The notes beneath the pieces were generated by a model. It made no database searches, was not told the DNA's origin, and saw only the letters and a list, made by a program, of their open reading frames with translations. From contig CM069612.1 of the NCBI GenBank assembly GCA_035771175.1, forward strand, positions 30,692,296-30,756,295: a DNA stretch of 64,000 bases. Reading direction: 5' to 3'. Shown piece after piece: positions 19,716 through 32,490 of the stretch (positions are counted from its first letter, which is position 1; the number at the start of each line of letters is the position of its first letter). Position numbers and translations under genes: made by a program. This DNA is from Paratinospora sagittata. Its lineage: Eukaryota; Streptophyta; Magnoliopsida; Ranunculales; Menispermaceae.

Positions 19716-20520
19716 TCACTTAAGGAGAACGGATGTCAAGCTATCTGAACTAACCAAATGTTTGTATAATATTCTCATTTATATCTCCACATTAAATTAT
19801 ACCAAACAACCCCTTAAAGTCTTTTTCAAACCACAAAATTTTGTTTTGCTCGAAATCTGTATTTGAGTCCATATGTTTTGTTGTAAAATATTTTACAAAA
19901 GTTATTTTTCTCGTTGAGTTTATTTTACCCATAATACAATTACAGTACTTGACACAAAAATGACCTATACAAAAACGAAAAGAAAGAAAAGAATAATTAA
20001 AATGGTGATGCTAAAGAAATTCTCAAAAAATTCAAAGTATAAAGTCGTACAAACATGGCATCGTCTATCTTATTGAATCTCTATTATTCGTCTATCTTAT
20101 TGAATCTCTATTATTAGAATTCTACAGGATTCCCTCAATGATGTAGACAATGCCACACGTGTATATGCATGAGTTTGTATTTTGACTTTTTTTTGCAAGT
20201 TTCTTTAGCCCATTTTTAAGAAAAATGTTATAAATTGAAATCTCTTTCACTCCATTATTGAAAATAATAGTTTTAACAGGAAAATTAATAATACAAAATG
20301 AGGTTCCTAATCGAATAAGAAATGAACTAATTGGAATATTCAAAGTAAAATATAGTTTATTATTAGTAGGATGACCATAGTTCAAAAATATTCAACGTTA
20401 AATTAATAAAAGATAGTTTATTATTAGTGGGTCTGACCACCATGCAACACCAGCTTACAAGTGTTAATCCCTTTAACTTCAACTTTGGTATTGTTTCTTA
20501 CATAGATCCATCGAGCTCCC
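19716..20520. other. AT-rich flank before solo LTR
   Basis: No gene was recognised. A 27-28 bp tandem duplication (TCGTCTATCTTATTGAATCT onward) lies at about 20061-20116. Confidence 0.45.
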
Positions 20521-23500
20521 TGTAGCACCCGTGCCTTTAGGTGACATCATTTTGACCCATAGTGTACCCGCAGAGTACCCGTATACATATTCATATACTT
20601 ATGTATATATGTTTTTTGATGCTCGAAGCACGTAAGTTCGAGTGTCTTTTCATGATTTTAGGTCATAAAGAGTGTACATGAAGTTTCGGAACCATCGAAG
20701 ACCCGTTCGACATCAAAACATGTCGAGAACGGTGTTTTGGATCCCATGGAGCTCGCTCCATGGAGAAAGAAATTTTTGTCACAAATTACATCAATGGTTT
20801 GATCTCCTATATTCGTGGTCCGATTGAGCTGAAATGTTTTCAGCTCATTCTTATATGATAGATCTTCATTATGAACGGTGAAGATCTTGATCGGAGTTAC
20901 CTACTATGAGTTATAAGACTCCAAACATTGTTTCACAAATTTTCGGATTTTTTTACGCAGTTTTGATCAAACGGTTAGATCTCACGATCCCACTGTTGGA
21001 TTGAGTTGATTGCAAGAAATTGACTATCTAAGTAACAGTATTGCAACAGGAAAACTGATTTTTTTGATAATTTTTGGTAACTTTTAGTTGTTGGCCCAAG
21101 CTTGTCTATTTAAGCAACCAAAACGTAATTTTAAGCTCATTTGCTCATTTCTCAGCCAGAAAAGAGAGAAAGGAGCTGGAGAGGAAAAAAGGAGAGGAAA
21201 CCTAAGGTTGGTGGATTTTGCTCAAAATCCCTAAGGTTTGCATGTTTTTCTTCATTGTTCTTCCTTCAATCTCTTTGGTTCATGCATACTAGTGTTGTTT
21301 TGATGCATGCATTGTATGAAATCCAAATTTGAAGGGGTAGTGGAAATCAAGTGTTGTCCAAATGCTTTGCGTGTTTGATATGTGTGTTTAGAGTGTGTTG
21401 GGAACACTTTAAAGGCAAAAACCCCAATTTCTAACAAGAAATTGGTAGGGTTTAGTACAAATAACCTAGTCTTTGTTCATTGACCTAGACTTTGACTTAA
21501 GATTTGCATGCCATCTATGATGGACTGATCAGTATTAGGGACTGATTCATGTATTTAGCTTGAGATTTTAATGGTGAAATCATATGGTTTAGTGTAAATG
21601 GTCATTGTTTGGTTCATGGCCTTAGGCTTTTCCAAAAGTCATGCATGTCAACTATGTTGTTCTAGGTGGCATTGTGAATGAAACTATGTTGTTAGATCAG
21701 TAAATTTTGTGGTTATGTATAGTGGCCTAGTGTAAAATTGACAATATGACGACCTAGTGTAAAATTGACAATATGGCCTATGTATGAAAATCTCCAGATT
21801 TGGGGCTTTTGATGCTCTTGATATAAAATCTGGAAAATTATGCAATGTAGGTCTAATTGGACATGATTAAGGTTGTTTGATGATTGAATTCAGTGGGTTC
21901 TCATAATGGACACTATAAGGTTGACTAATTTTGACCTAGGCGAAGTATTTGGCATTTTTCATGTACTTTGGCAATTTTGCATGTAATTTGGGGATTTTGT
22001 CCAAATTAAAATTTTTCACCCAAAGCAAGTCAATTTATCAAATTGACTTGGGGGTTGTTTAATTGGACCCAAATTGAGTAGAATCATGGGTTTAAAATGT
22101 TAGAACCTATGTTAAATTGATATGACTTAGTTAATTTTGACCTTATGCTTTATATTGGCCTAATTGGGGGTTATGACCAAGACTTAGTCAATTGATGAAA
22201 TTGACTTGATGTATAGTCTAATTGACCCTAATTATAATTGAATTTTATGTATATTAGTGGTTGGATCATGGGATCACCCTATTACATTCAATTTAGGTCA
22301 ATCTTAGTTTAATTGAGTCTAAATGATCAAGTTGGGCAATATGAAAATTGGCTCAAGGGGGTAATCAATTTAGTTGACTTTAGATTGGGTTTGAACATGG
22401 GGTTTTGACACATTTTATGATTGATTTTTAGTTGTGTGAACCATGTTATTTTCAGGTCTTGTGATTGATCTTGAACCTGTTTAGTCAATTGGAGAGTTTT
22501 GGCGATTGGATTGGCTAGACTTAGCCAATCAAGAGTGAGTGTTCTTTTACTTTTGGATTATTTATATGTGGCATTGTAGTATAGAAATGTTTTAAATGCT
22601 TATGTATGATGATATACATGTTTTAATATTCCATAAAATTCATTTGAGCATAATTCATTGGGATGACAATTTGGGTTGAGACTCCTAGTTGGAATTTCCT
22701 CTTTTTGGGAATTCTCGTAAGTCTAGCGACGATCCCAGTTGTGTACCTGACAGAGGGTTTTATGGCTTGTGTATGGGTAGGTTAGTTTAGGCTAATCTTA
22801 CGTGCTGCACAACCCCAGAAATCCTATTAGGATACGAGTATTGTGTGAGTGTTCAAATACTGTGTGTAGCGCACCAGTCTTGAACCTCCGTACTCATGAG
22901 GTGTTAGGATTGCATGAGCATGACTACAAATGTTATGCATTGTCTTATGTATGACTTGATCCATTATGTTAGCATGTATGTAATCTGTCACACCCTGGGT
23001 TGCACAGCGTGCCCCCTACCCAGGTGCGGGCGCACCCCCTCGGGGCGAACGCCTAGTCATAGTACCACATAATATTGTCCTATCTAGGCCAGCCACCACA
23101 CACAAGGACGCCGGACACCGAGATCATTTATCCATATTATTCACACTCCCATGAATAATATAGGGCCTCCCCCAAGTTCGAACTCGCAACCTCTTCCTCA
23201 TAATGGTTCAATGGGTACTCAAGTTGCGAAATCTAACCTTATGAGGAAGAGGTTGCGAGTTCGAACTTGGGGGAGGCCCTATATTATTCATGGGAGTGTT
23301 AATAATATGGATAAATGATCTCGGTGTCCGGCGTCCTTGTGTGGCGTGGCTGGCCGAGATGGGACAATATTATGTGGTACTATGGCTAGGCGTTCGCCCC
23401 GAGGGGGTGCGCCCGCACCTGGGTAGTGGGCACGCTGTGCAACCCAGGGTGTGACAAAAAGGCCTTACGTAATGATTCAATGGGTACTCAAGTTGCGAAA

Positions 23501-24233
23501 TCTAACCTTATGAGGAAGAGGTTGCGAGTTCGAACTTGGGGGAGGCCCCTGGACTGTGCAGTGTTCTGCATAGGGAAATGACAAAGGTCGTTGGGTGCGT
23601 GCAGTGTTCTGTGGACCCCAATGAAGACAATACTGTGGATATATAATGGCTAGGCGTTCGCCCCGAGGGGGTGCGCCCACACCTGGGTAGGGGGCACGCT
23701 GTGCAACCCAGGGTGTGACATAATCTATTTCACCATCATGATATTTCAATTGTTTTATGATCTTACCATGTTTTATAAATACACGTATATGTCACTTGTA
23801 AATAACATTCACTGAGCTGGTTGTAGCTCACACCTCACCATCTTCTTTCAGGATCTGATAGAAAAGGAAAAGGGAAGGCTTGACTGCGGAGCGTCCCTTG
23901 TTTTTGTTTCACGTAGGTGTTGTACATTTAGTTTTGTATTTTGATAATTATGTACATGATAACACCTAGTAATTGTATATTTAACACATAGTTGGGATGT
24001 GTTGGGTTTTGTATCATTTTGAAGACTCTGAAATTTTATATTTGTAAAAATTTGGAGAAGTAATATTTTATTTCATTATGATCATGTTAGTTGGTTGTTA
24101 AGGATGTACTTTAATTTCTTTTTGGGGATTCGTATATGTACTCAAGAGCTGACGGGATGTCGGGTGTACCGAATGAGGGTATACTCGAAGATTCTCGTGT
24201 CGGTCATGACGTCACGTAGAGTGGGTCGTGACA
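20521..24233 (+). mobile_element. Solo LTR, chromovirus (Tekay/Del)-like, 3.7 kb
   Basis: It starts TGTAGCACCC, ends GGGTCGTGACA, and is flanked by the 5-bp duplication CTCCC on both sides (20516-20520 and 24234-24238), as for an integrated LTR reduced by recombination. Length and ends fit Tekay-type Ty3/gypsy LTRs. It has no coding content. Near 23810-23870 is a polypyrimidine tract ending in TTTCAGG, like a splice acceptor, which related LTRs here share. A 735-bp fold-back element interrupts it. Confidence 0.8.
22986..23720. mobile_element. Fold-back element inside the solo LTR
   Basis: It begins TGTCACACCCTGGGTTGC, ends with the reverse complement, and is flanked by TAATC (22981-22985 and 23721-23725). 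The first 471 bp (22986-23456) form a near-perfect palindrome with arms of about 215 bp around a loop carrying CAATGGGTACTCAAGTTGCG. A further partial copy of loop plus right arm follows (23457-23720). The arms contain GGTTGCGAGTTCGAAC, similar to a tRNA-gene B box. No transposase is encoded. The TG...CA ends and 5-bp duplication also resemble a small LTR-type insertion. Confidence 0.75.
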
Positions 24234-24264
24234 CTCCCACTGGAATCCAACGATATTCTACGAA

Positions 24265-24665
24265 TGTCACGACCCCCTCCGTAACGTGACATCATGACCG
24301 GCATAGAATACCATATACGCCATACAAGCACGTACATGATACCCTATTAACCTTTTTCTTTAAGAAATATAACAAAATTCACTCAAGATTTTTGTCAGAA
24401 CCTCCCCATATATCTGAGGTTCCCTTTCACCTGATAATCCCATCAAGTCCACAATTCCAATACACAATCAAAATCATTATTATCCACATAACCATTCAAT
24501 TCCATATCACATCTCACATCATTCCCATATGTCACGAGACACGTCCACATAATTCATACACATTACACACATGATATTAAAATCACACTCTCACAAGACT
24601 TCTATACATTCAAGTTCTCAAACCATACTCATGATACTTGTTGGCTCAGGTATGTCCAAGAGAGG
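24265..24665. repeat. Truncated chromovirus-like LTR end, first copy
   Basis: It begins TGTCACGACCCCCTCCG, the inverted form of the LTR end seen at 24220-24233, so it points the other way. From about 24340 it matches 29717-30090 closely (CTTTAAGAAATATAACAAAA, ACCTCCCCATATAT, CATCTCAC.TCATTCCCATAT). Both copies are followed by a CCAAGAGRG.GGTGAATTG block. Confidence 0.55.
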
Positions 24666-25060
24666 GGTGAATTGAACACTTAAATAATTAAAGTTAATGG
24701 AATGGCAACTAAATAAATGCGGAAAAGTAACTTAATTTATACAATCGATTTAGAGTGGTTCGGCTACTTGCCTACGTCCACTACCTAACCTCCTCAGTTA
24801 AGATTTGAAACCTCTTCACTAAGGGATTCTCTTATGGGTGAGAACCAAACCGTTACACCTTTTCTCAACTTCCGGGTATGAAAAAAATTGTTATAATGCT
24901 CAACTTGCAGGCTTGAGACCAACCTAAACTTCTCGACTTACAGGCTAGAGAACTACCTATCTCAACTTTCGGGTGTGAGACTAACCTAACCCTCTCAACT
25001 TACAGGCTTGAGAACTACCTATCTCTAAAAACAAAACAATTGGGTACTCAGTAGTTTGTA
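24666..25060. other. Repeat-like stretch with reiterated CTCAACTT motif
   Basis: This non-coding stretch repeats CTCAACTT.C.GG..TGAGA(C/A) several times between about 24870 and 25020. It looks like the internal part of an unidentified retroelement. Confidence 0.35.
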
Positions 25061-25065
25061 TAACT

Positions 25066-28018
25066 TGTGGCGACCCCGGACCACCAACCCCGCAGGGAAT
25101 AGCGTGCGGAATGCCGGGACGGGACGCCCGGCGTAGGCATCTCCGACCACTCCTCAACTCCCGTGAGGTGGTTGAGACCCTACGAGCCTTATCTCAAACA
25201 ACGACATAATATCAAAAGGTACTAAACAAAACTACCCACCGTATGAATCATCAAAGACAAGAGATAATCCATAAAAATGAACCACAAATAAAATCATAAT
25301 CCCTACAGTCCATTAAAATTGACATACACATAGAGTCCAAAATTGTGGGTACAAGTAAAAACCGTCATATGCCCATATGGTCTATCTAACAAGTCCCAAC
25401 TCACCCATACTACAATGTGGTATGTGTTATAATTACATAATCCAAAATATAATACTTCATAATTTAAAACACAGTTCAATCAAAATGCCTCTCAACTCAC
25501 ATTGAGGCCTTGGATTCTCTCGCAGGCAAAGCCCTCAAGATATAACTACTCCTTTGCCCTTATTCGGGACAGAAGGACCTGAAAGAGGAAAATGAGGGTG
25601 AGCCAACGGTACCCAGTGAATAGAATTCAAATATGCTATCAATACTCATCAATAAATATCATGTATGCATGTCAATGTGTAGCATGATTAAAAGCTCATA
25701 ACATATAGATATCAAGCATTTATAATAAGTTCGATGCAAGTAAAAGCTTATCAATTTGGATCCACATTCCACATGCATTGGGTTACTAGTGCACGTCTAT
25801 TTCACCGTACCGTTGATCCCAATCATGTTTTATTTGGGGTTACTAGTGCACGTCTATTTCACCCTACCGTTGACCCCAATCATTTCCTTTCCTAAAACCC
25901 TCCTATGACAATGTTAAGTCCCCCTATTAGCCAGATAGATGGGTCCAACCAAAGTCATAAGGTTTTCTCAAATCAATGCATCATTCAAAACATTAGAACA
26001 CATTCATGTTTTCAACATACAATATATATAAGTGATATGATGACATAAAAGATATAATCATAAATGAAGTCTACTCACAACCAAGCCTCGCGAGAGTATT
26101 TAACCACACACGACCACCAAACCGAATCAACCCAATCAAGATCCTGAAACATACATCAATATCCTACCATACATCAATTTATATTCTCAATCATATAGAC
26201 ATTACACATCAACCCTAAATCAGCCCATATATAAACAATAGGCCTAAATCCCATCTAATCCCATCATTCAACTCAAATCACATGACTTAAGCCTCTGATG
26301 CATAGTTCTCATTCATAAACCATTCTATTAATCAAAAATACTGATTTTCAATTCCTTAGGCATAAACATGCCCAAATTGGGTCACTTGATCACAAGTAGG
26401 CCTAACCCATGATATGGTCACAACCATCAAATCAGTAGCATAATCAACCCTAATCATGCTTAATTAAACATAAGTTGCATCAATTCAATGATTCTAGGCC
26501 AAAAACATCAAAAGCCCCAAAATATGAAAATTTTCATACTTAGGCCATATTACCGATTTACACTAGGTCACCATGTTCAGCCATGTATATCACTGATTTT
26601 GCATCATGGGTTCATCAACAATGGCAACTAGGTCAACATAGTTGACATCAAGCTATTTGGAAAGGTCTAAGTTCATATTCTAAATTTATGTATAATACAA
26701 GCAACCCTACCAATTCTTCATTTAATATTCTGTTCAGATGTATCAATCTACCAATAGAAATATGTAATCACAAAATCAACCGTACAGATGTAAGTATGTG
26801 AAGAAACAAACCTTCTGTACAAATATCAGCCCAATCCAACGGTGGACCGAAAAGATAAGTATATTTGATGAACAAGTCTCTAATCAGACAATTTCTCCTT
26901 TCCTGCTGCAAATACTCAAACTCAGATGACTATATCACACAAAATACTAAACGCATAAACATCTCCACCGTTCATAATACATAAATACCAGTTTTAAACT
27001 ACATACCCATATTTGATATCCATTCAACGGTAGATTGAGGAGATCTACAAGTTTGACCGAAACGGCACAAGAAATCCAGACTTTCCGACCAGCTTTGTTT
27101 GAGAGGTTATATCTCTCAGACGAAACCTCTAATCAAGATCTTCACCGTTCATAATGTAGAAATATCAGTTTTACACTACATACCCAAATTTTATATCCAT
27201 CCAACGGTAGAGTAAGGAGATGTTGAAGTTTGAACGAAACCACGCGAGAAATCTAGACTTTCCGACCAGCTTTTTTTGAGAGGTTAGATCTCTTAGACGA
27301 AACCTCTAATCAAGATCTCCACCGACCAAAATGAATAACCATAAGCTAAGAACTTGCTGACAAATTTTGAGCTCAATCTGACCATATATCCCAAAGATTC
27401 ATCTCTTTGATGAAAACGTCGCAGAGATCTTCCTCCTGCAACTCCCTCTTTCTTTCTCTTCTTCTTTCCTTTCTCTTCTTTTATTTTATTTTATTTCCTT
27501 TCTCTCCACTTACCTCTTTCTAGCACTTCCTTGATTCCCTCCTTGATTCTCTCCTTGATTCCCTCCACTCATTCTAGCACTTCCTTGAAGAAGAGAAGTG
27601 GGCATGGGACACTTGTCCACTTTCATGCACCAACATTCACATGTGTTGGTCTCATACTACCCATACTAACCACATGTACTTTAACCAATCTCCTGCTTCC
27701 ATGTATTTTAAATGTCCAATCCATTTAATACACCAAATTTTTATTCTCATTTATCCTTTTATTCAATCAATCTTAACTCATATCAATTCATGGTTTAATG
27801 GGCCCATGCATAAATAATAACATATGCATTATACTTTAATTTAACATGACCCATATACAATTTATGATACCCATATTTATATACATTATCAAGCATCAAC
27901 TATACAAACATTAAACAACCATCAAACAAACACCAAACATATCAAGGCAACACATAGAATTTGGGCAAAATGCAATTTAGTTATGGGCTAGATGAAATAA
28001 TTTTTTTGGGGCGTCACA
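25066..28018 (-). mobile_element. Solo LTR (2.95 kb) with TSD TAACT
   Basis: On the plus strand it starts TGTGGCGACCCCGG and ends GGGGCGTCACA, with TAACT directly repeated at 25061-25065 and 28019-28023. Read on the minus strand it starts TGTGACGCCCC, like chromovirus LTRs. It contains a 65-bp duplication (GGGTTACTAGTGCACGTCTA, about 25783-25880) and a 176-bp tandem repeat near 26960-27312. A second copy begins at 62160. Open frames inside show no family signal. Confidence 0.8.
26960..27312. repeat. 176-bp tandem repeat inside the solo LTR
   Basis: Two copies share TTCACCGTTCATAAT, AACTACATACCCA-type sequence, CAACGGTAGA and ACTTTCCGACCAGCTTT. A third partial start lies at about 27313. Confidence 0.7.
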
Positions 28019-28023
28019 TAACT

Positions 28024-29716
28024 ACTATTACAACTCGATATAGTTTACAAGATATGAAATGGAGTACAACTGTATCCTATGCACTATCTCTCAAATTCCT
28101 CCTTCAGCAAGAATGATGTATGAATAAGACCGTGCTAAAAATTTGAGTAGAAAACAGTTCAATATCCTTCAAATAGATTTTCAAAGAAAGATAAATATTA
28201 AGCTCAGTATGAAAATCTTTTGAATAAGCTAAGTTTCAAAGAAAGCACTTTGAAAACTAAAACAGTTTGAGCTCGGAAATCAAATTGAAAAATTCGACTA
28301 ATTTTCAAAAGTATTTGCTTAATGAATTTTCGGTGTGTGATTTAAGTCTAAGTGCTGGTATTTATAGACTCAGTAAAAATGAAGTTGTTGGTCATTTGAA
28401 TTTTAAATTTCAAAATGATCGTTTACTCACAACAACTAGAATCTTTCACGAAGATGGCAAATGCAATCTTCACGAACATTCTGGTTTTTTTTTTCAGATT
28501 ACACGAATAAGAAAGGTTTCAGGAATCGTGATTTTATGTATTAGTAGAAATCTCTGACAAATCTAAAAAGGTTTCTATGCATAAACAGTTCTAAAAAAGT
28601 GCAAGTGTCAGCTTTGTGACAACGTTGGATTAGCGTCCTAATTGGTCAATCAACGTCATGACGCATAAAACCAACTTTGTCAATTTGTTCCTTGAGAACA
28701 CTCAAGGATCATAAGCTTCCCATTGAACTGTGAAGTAAGAGCGCCACTTGATTGTAAGCGTCCTAACTTACTTATCGATTGAAAACTATTAAAAGATATG
28801 AGGGCGTTAAACAACAGTTGGCATCCTGCTTTGTTTTAGCATACTTAAAGTCACAAGGGCGTTGCAAAAGTGTAAGCGTCTTGATATTTAAAACATGAGA
28901 ACTATAAGGGTGATACTAACGACGTAAGCATCCTGATGTCTTAAAACATTTAAAAACAACTGAAAAACATAAGGGCGTTTTTAGGTGATGAGCGTCCTGA
29001 TGTTTTAACTTATAAAAATGATAAGTACGCTAAAGAACGGTCAGTGTCCTGAGAGTTACTAAGTTGGTTCTTAAGTGAGGGCGCTCCTGTTCAAGTAGCA
29101 TCCTGAACATTTTCTAACTTATAACTATCAGCGTCCTAAAATATTAAATCATTAAAGGCTCAAAAAAGGGTTAGCGAATTGATGTAGAATCAACGTCTTG
29201 ACAAGTTCACTGGTTGACTTAATGAAGGCACTACAAATGAAGTAAGCATCCTGATAAATATGTACTTATTCAACCATGAACTCTATCAGTGTCTTAATAT
29301 ATTATCAGCGTCTTGACTTACCAAGTCCATGAGGGCGCTGCTAAGACATTAGCATCCTGATGGACACTTATATATTGTTTCTTAAAAATGATTTAAGCCT
29401 TTCAAAACTTAATCAAATCAGACAAAGATTCGATCAAATCAAACATTTGAAACGATTAAGAATTTAAATCATTTGAAAAACCTTTCAAACATATTGATTA
29501 AAATGTGCAATTGAATAAATCTTGCTGAGAGTAATTTGATCAATAGATTTACATTCTGAGTACTGAAAATCTTGAAACTTCGAACATTTACACTTAATAG
29601 ACTTGTAAGCTCTGTTTTTTTTATCTTTAATCTTGATACATTTAAAACACTTAACAAGATCATTAGATACACAAACATGAGTAGTTTGGAATCATCAAAA
29701 CATTCTCATCCTGAGG
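28024..29716. repeat. Non-coding repeat block with GCGTCCTGA quasi-periodic motif
   Basis: No gene was recognised. From about 28630 to 29370 the sequence alternates GGGCG(T/C)T-like and AGC(G/A)TCCTGAT-like words, roughly every 60-80 bp, in over a dozen diverged instances. The open frame at 28267-28557 has no family resemblance. The block is bracketed by the duplicated segments at 24340-24665 and 29717-30090. Confidence 0.5.
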
Positions 29717-30090
29717 TTCCTTGAGATAACAATACCCTGTCAGCCTCTTCCTTTAAGAAATATAACAAAATTCACTCAAAAATTTCACCAGAACCTCCCC
29801 ATATATTTGAGGTTCCCTTTCACTTGATAATCTGATCAAGTCCACAATTCCAATACACAATCAAAATCATTATTATCCACATAACCATTCAATTTCATAT
29901 CACATCTCACGTCATTCCCATATGTCACAAGACACATCTACATAATTCATACACATTACACACATGAATTTAAAATCACTCTCACAAGACTTCTATACAT
30001 TCAATAGTTCTCAAACCATACTCATGTATCTCTTTCATTTATGTACAACTCATCGTTAAACACCCAAGAGGGAGGTGAATTGGGTGTAAC
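29717..30090. repeat. Second copy of the LTR-end segment
   Basis: About 300 bp match 24340-24640 with some 10 percent difference by eye. The copy is followed by CCAAGAGGGAGGTGAATTGG, like the block after the first copy. Confidence 0.6.
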
Positions 30091-30800
30091 GGTCATTTTT
30101 TATCTTTTCTAATTTCTTATACTGTTTTGAAATGTTATATTTGTTGACATGTTTGATTTTTAGAAGCTATTGTCACTATAAGAAGATTGGATTCAACAGT
30201 ATTCCTACTTTGGTTTTTCAATCCTAATATTTTTTGGGTTGAGAAATTGCTAGAGAATACAATAATCAATTTAATCATATTTTAACTTATAATTCTATAT
30301 GTAGTAGCTAGATCTCAATTGTATTGGTGAGTTTTATATGAAAATGGAGATCAAATGTAATAAACAATATTGTCATTGACAAGTTAATTAAAAAGAAAAA
30401 AAGAAAAAAAGAAATTTGTATCTAAATACTCAGGTATATTTAAGACCTTTGTTTCTCCCATTGGTTCAATACTTCAATCTTATAGCTTCGTGTGTCACAA
30501 AAAAAGTTTATAGCTTACTTTGATTTGCTTGAAATCTCAATTTCTGAGGTAGTTGTTAGAAAGGTTGGTCATTGATAGAAAAGGTTACTTCTTAACCACC
30601 TTGCCCGATGAATTATTGTGTTGCTGCCCACAAGTCAACAAAAGAGGTTTTTTTTTTTTTCTGAATGATCAAATCCATATTTTGAGTTGTGTAGTCAGTA
30701 GTCATTGTTTTATGATATTCCTGTAAAAGTAATTGCATGGCATATGTAATGGTGATAGAGTGTAGACAAGTTACTAGCACAACTTGTGGCCAAATTTTCA
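30091..30800. other. AT-rich stretch
   Basis: No gene or repeat was recognised. Confidence 0.4.
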
Positions 30801-30805
30801 AAGTT

Positions 30806-31566
30806 TTAAATACTTCTCACTAACAGCCACATAAGGGTTATTAGTTTTGAATCATTTAAGCTTTTCATTGTATTAATCTCATGCTCGGAGGGAAGGCGAC
30901 ACAAAGGGGCTTGCAGTGGTAGTTTAAGCCCATCTAAGAAGTAATGGATGTGAAGGGCCTCCTCCCTATCACAGGGATGGCTTGCTTGGTCGCTAGGCTG
31001 GGCAGCCCTTAGTATGACACTGCTCGGGATACCAAGTACCTTGCGAACCTGAGCAAGGTGGTGATCCCTAATACGTGACAGGACATGGTCAATGGAGGAG
31101 TCCACGTCAGCAAGCCTACTAGCTGCAGAGCTCTCCGTCACAGGGGCCGACCAGAAGTGTTGGTGTAATGACCCTTACCCCTACATGTTTTGGTGATTGC
31201 AAACAACATTCCCATGAGTACTAATCATTTTGACTAAGTTGTTTTAGCTTAAAATGATCAAATCACAAAAGTCAACAAAAAAGTCAAAATCAAAGCTTGA
31301 AGTGAATCAAAGAAATGGAAGATCAAGATTAATTTTTTTGTATATAATTGCTTAGATTCATCTAAGGTTGTAGAATTCTCCTTAGGTTGATCAACCAAAG
31401 TATTGCATGTACTCATCATGTAAGTCGCCCTACCGACCTAGGGATCAGCATCAACCTCTTTGGGACTCCCCTCACCCTCCTCATGGAGGTAGAGTTCCTC
31501 GTAGGTGACGCTGAGCTCCTCGGTAGGAAGAGCAACCTGCTTGGGATCTACACAAGGGTCGGCCAT
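30806..31566 (-). pseudogene. Tat-element antisense ORF fragment (gypsy-type putative transposase domain)
   Basis: The N-terminal piece at 31566-31420 (MADPCVDPKQVALPTEELSV) resembles the start of the antisense ORF at 60557. It is interrupted by about 270 bp of other sequence. Then 31141-30830 encodes HHLAQVRKVLGIPSSVILRA, SDQASHPCDREEALHIHYFL and GLKLPLQAPLCR, the conserved start of the Pfam-type domain named putative gypsy type transposon. It lies antisense to the LTR at 31902, the layout known for Tat-lineage extra ORFs. It is truncated and broken. Confidence 0.65.
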
Positions 31567-31901
31567 TGAAGTCACCTAAAAATTTATGGGTTACCGAGCT
31601 GAGAAACAAAAATTCAAAGTAAAGAAAGAAAATACGAGCTTGGTGGAAAATTCAAAAATGAGTGTTGAGCAAATGACGAGGGCAACTATTTATAGGGCGG
31701 CCCACACAAGCGTCATTTAATGTGACCCATATCTCAAAGCAAGATCTAACGGTTTCGAGGTGGAGAATACAAAACGAAAGAGCATACGACAACTGCCAAT
31801 ACGTTTTTCAAGGAAGATTGGAGGGCGAGCAATACCTTAGGATCCTGAAGCACAGATCAGAGACTTTGACCAGATAAAACCTGATCAGAGCCAGGGGTAG
31901 A

Positions 31902-32490
31902 TGTTGGACCCATTTCTCGGCACTCCGACCTGGCAACCACGTAATCAAATATGTAGACTATATAAACGCTAGGAGATGACGCCAGCTCATAGCTCCGAGT
32001 AGGTTATCAGAGTATTGGACAGGGTACCAACCAAGTAACCATACCTAATGAGCTCAGGTACGACGATGAAATTAGCTTGGCATACCGAGCTGACCTGACC
32101 CAACCTATCGACAACCGGATAAGGATGCTGCGAGATCCATTGCACCAAATTCGGGATTATACACGTATAATATTGTGACACGTGTCTCCACCAACCTAGC
32201 CAAAGATTCCTACTTTTATAAATACCCCCTAATCCCTTATTAATGAGGTAAGTCATTAATTACTCCAATTAATGCTAGTTTAATCCCCGAGATAGCTTGG
32301 GACTGACTTAGGCATCGGAGAATCTTTAGCCAACACCACACTGTTGCTCCTTACGATAGTCTATTCTTCCCTCTTTCTTTGTTTCAGGTTCGGGGAATCA
32401 AGCAGGCTAGTGGACAATTAGGCAGGTTCTAGCTCAGTACATTCTTTCTACTTCATCACTTTCTGATGTTGGTCAAATCTTGTATCAACA
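31902..32490 (+). mobile_element. Tat-lineage LTR (3' LTR of a truncated element)
   Basis: It starts TGTTGGACCCATTTCTCGG just after a purine-rich CCAGGGGTAGA tract and ends TTGTATCAACA, length 589 bp. The segment GGCATCGGAGAATCTTTAGCC and CTCCTTACGATAG matches the LTRs at about 50264 and 62005. TATAAATACC at about 32217 is TATA-like. With the antisense ORF to its left, this is the 3' end of a Tat element whose gag-pol is gone. Confidence 0.75.

Noticed and set aside
20122..20385. Minus-strand 87-residue frame
   Set aside because: AT-rich chance frame with biased composition and no homologue recognised.
23240..23275. tRNA gene suggested by GGTTGCGAGTTCGAAC
   Set aside because: Only a B-box-like word is present; no A box, anticodon arm or cloverleaf can be drawn.
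23477..23749. 90-residue minus-strand frame in the fold-back element
   Set aside because: The frame is produced by GC-rich inverted-repeat sequence, and its peptide resembles no transposase.
28267..28557. 96-residue open frame
   Set aside because: Lies in a non-coding repeat block, with no family resemblance and no supporting signals.
28630..29370. CRISPR array suggested by the repeated AGCGTCCTGAT word
   Set aside because: Repeats are short, diverged and unevenly spaced, and the context is a plant nuclear genome.
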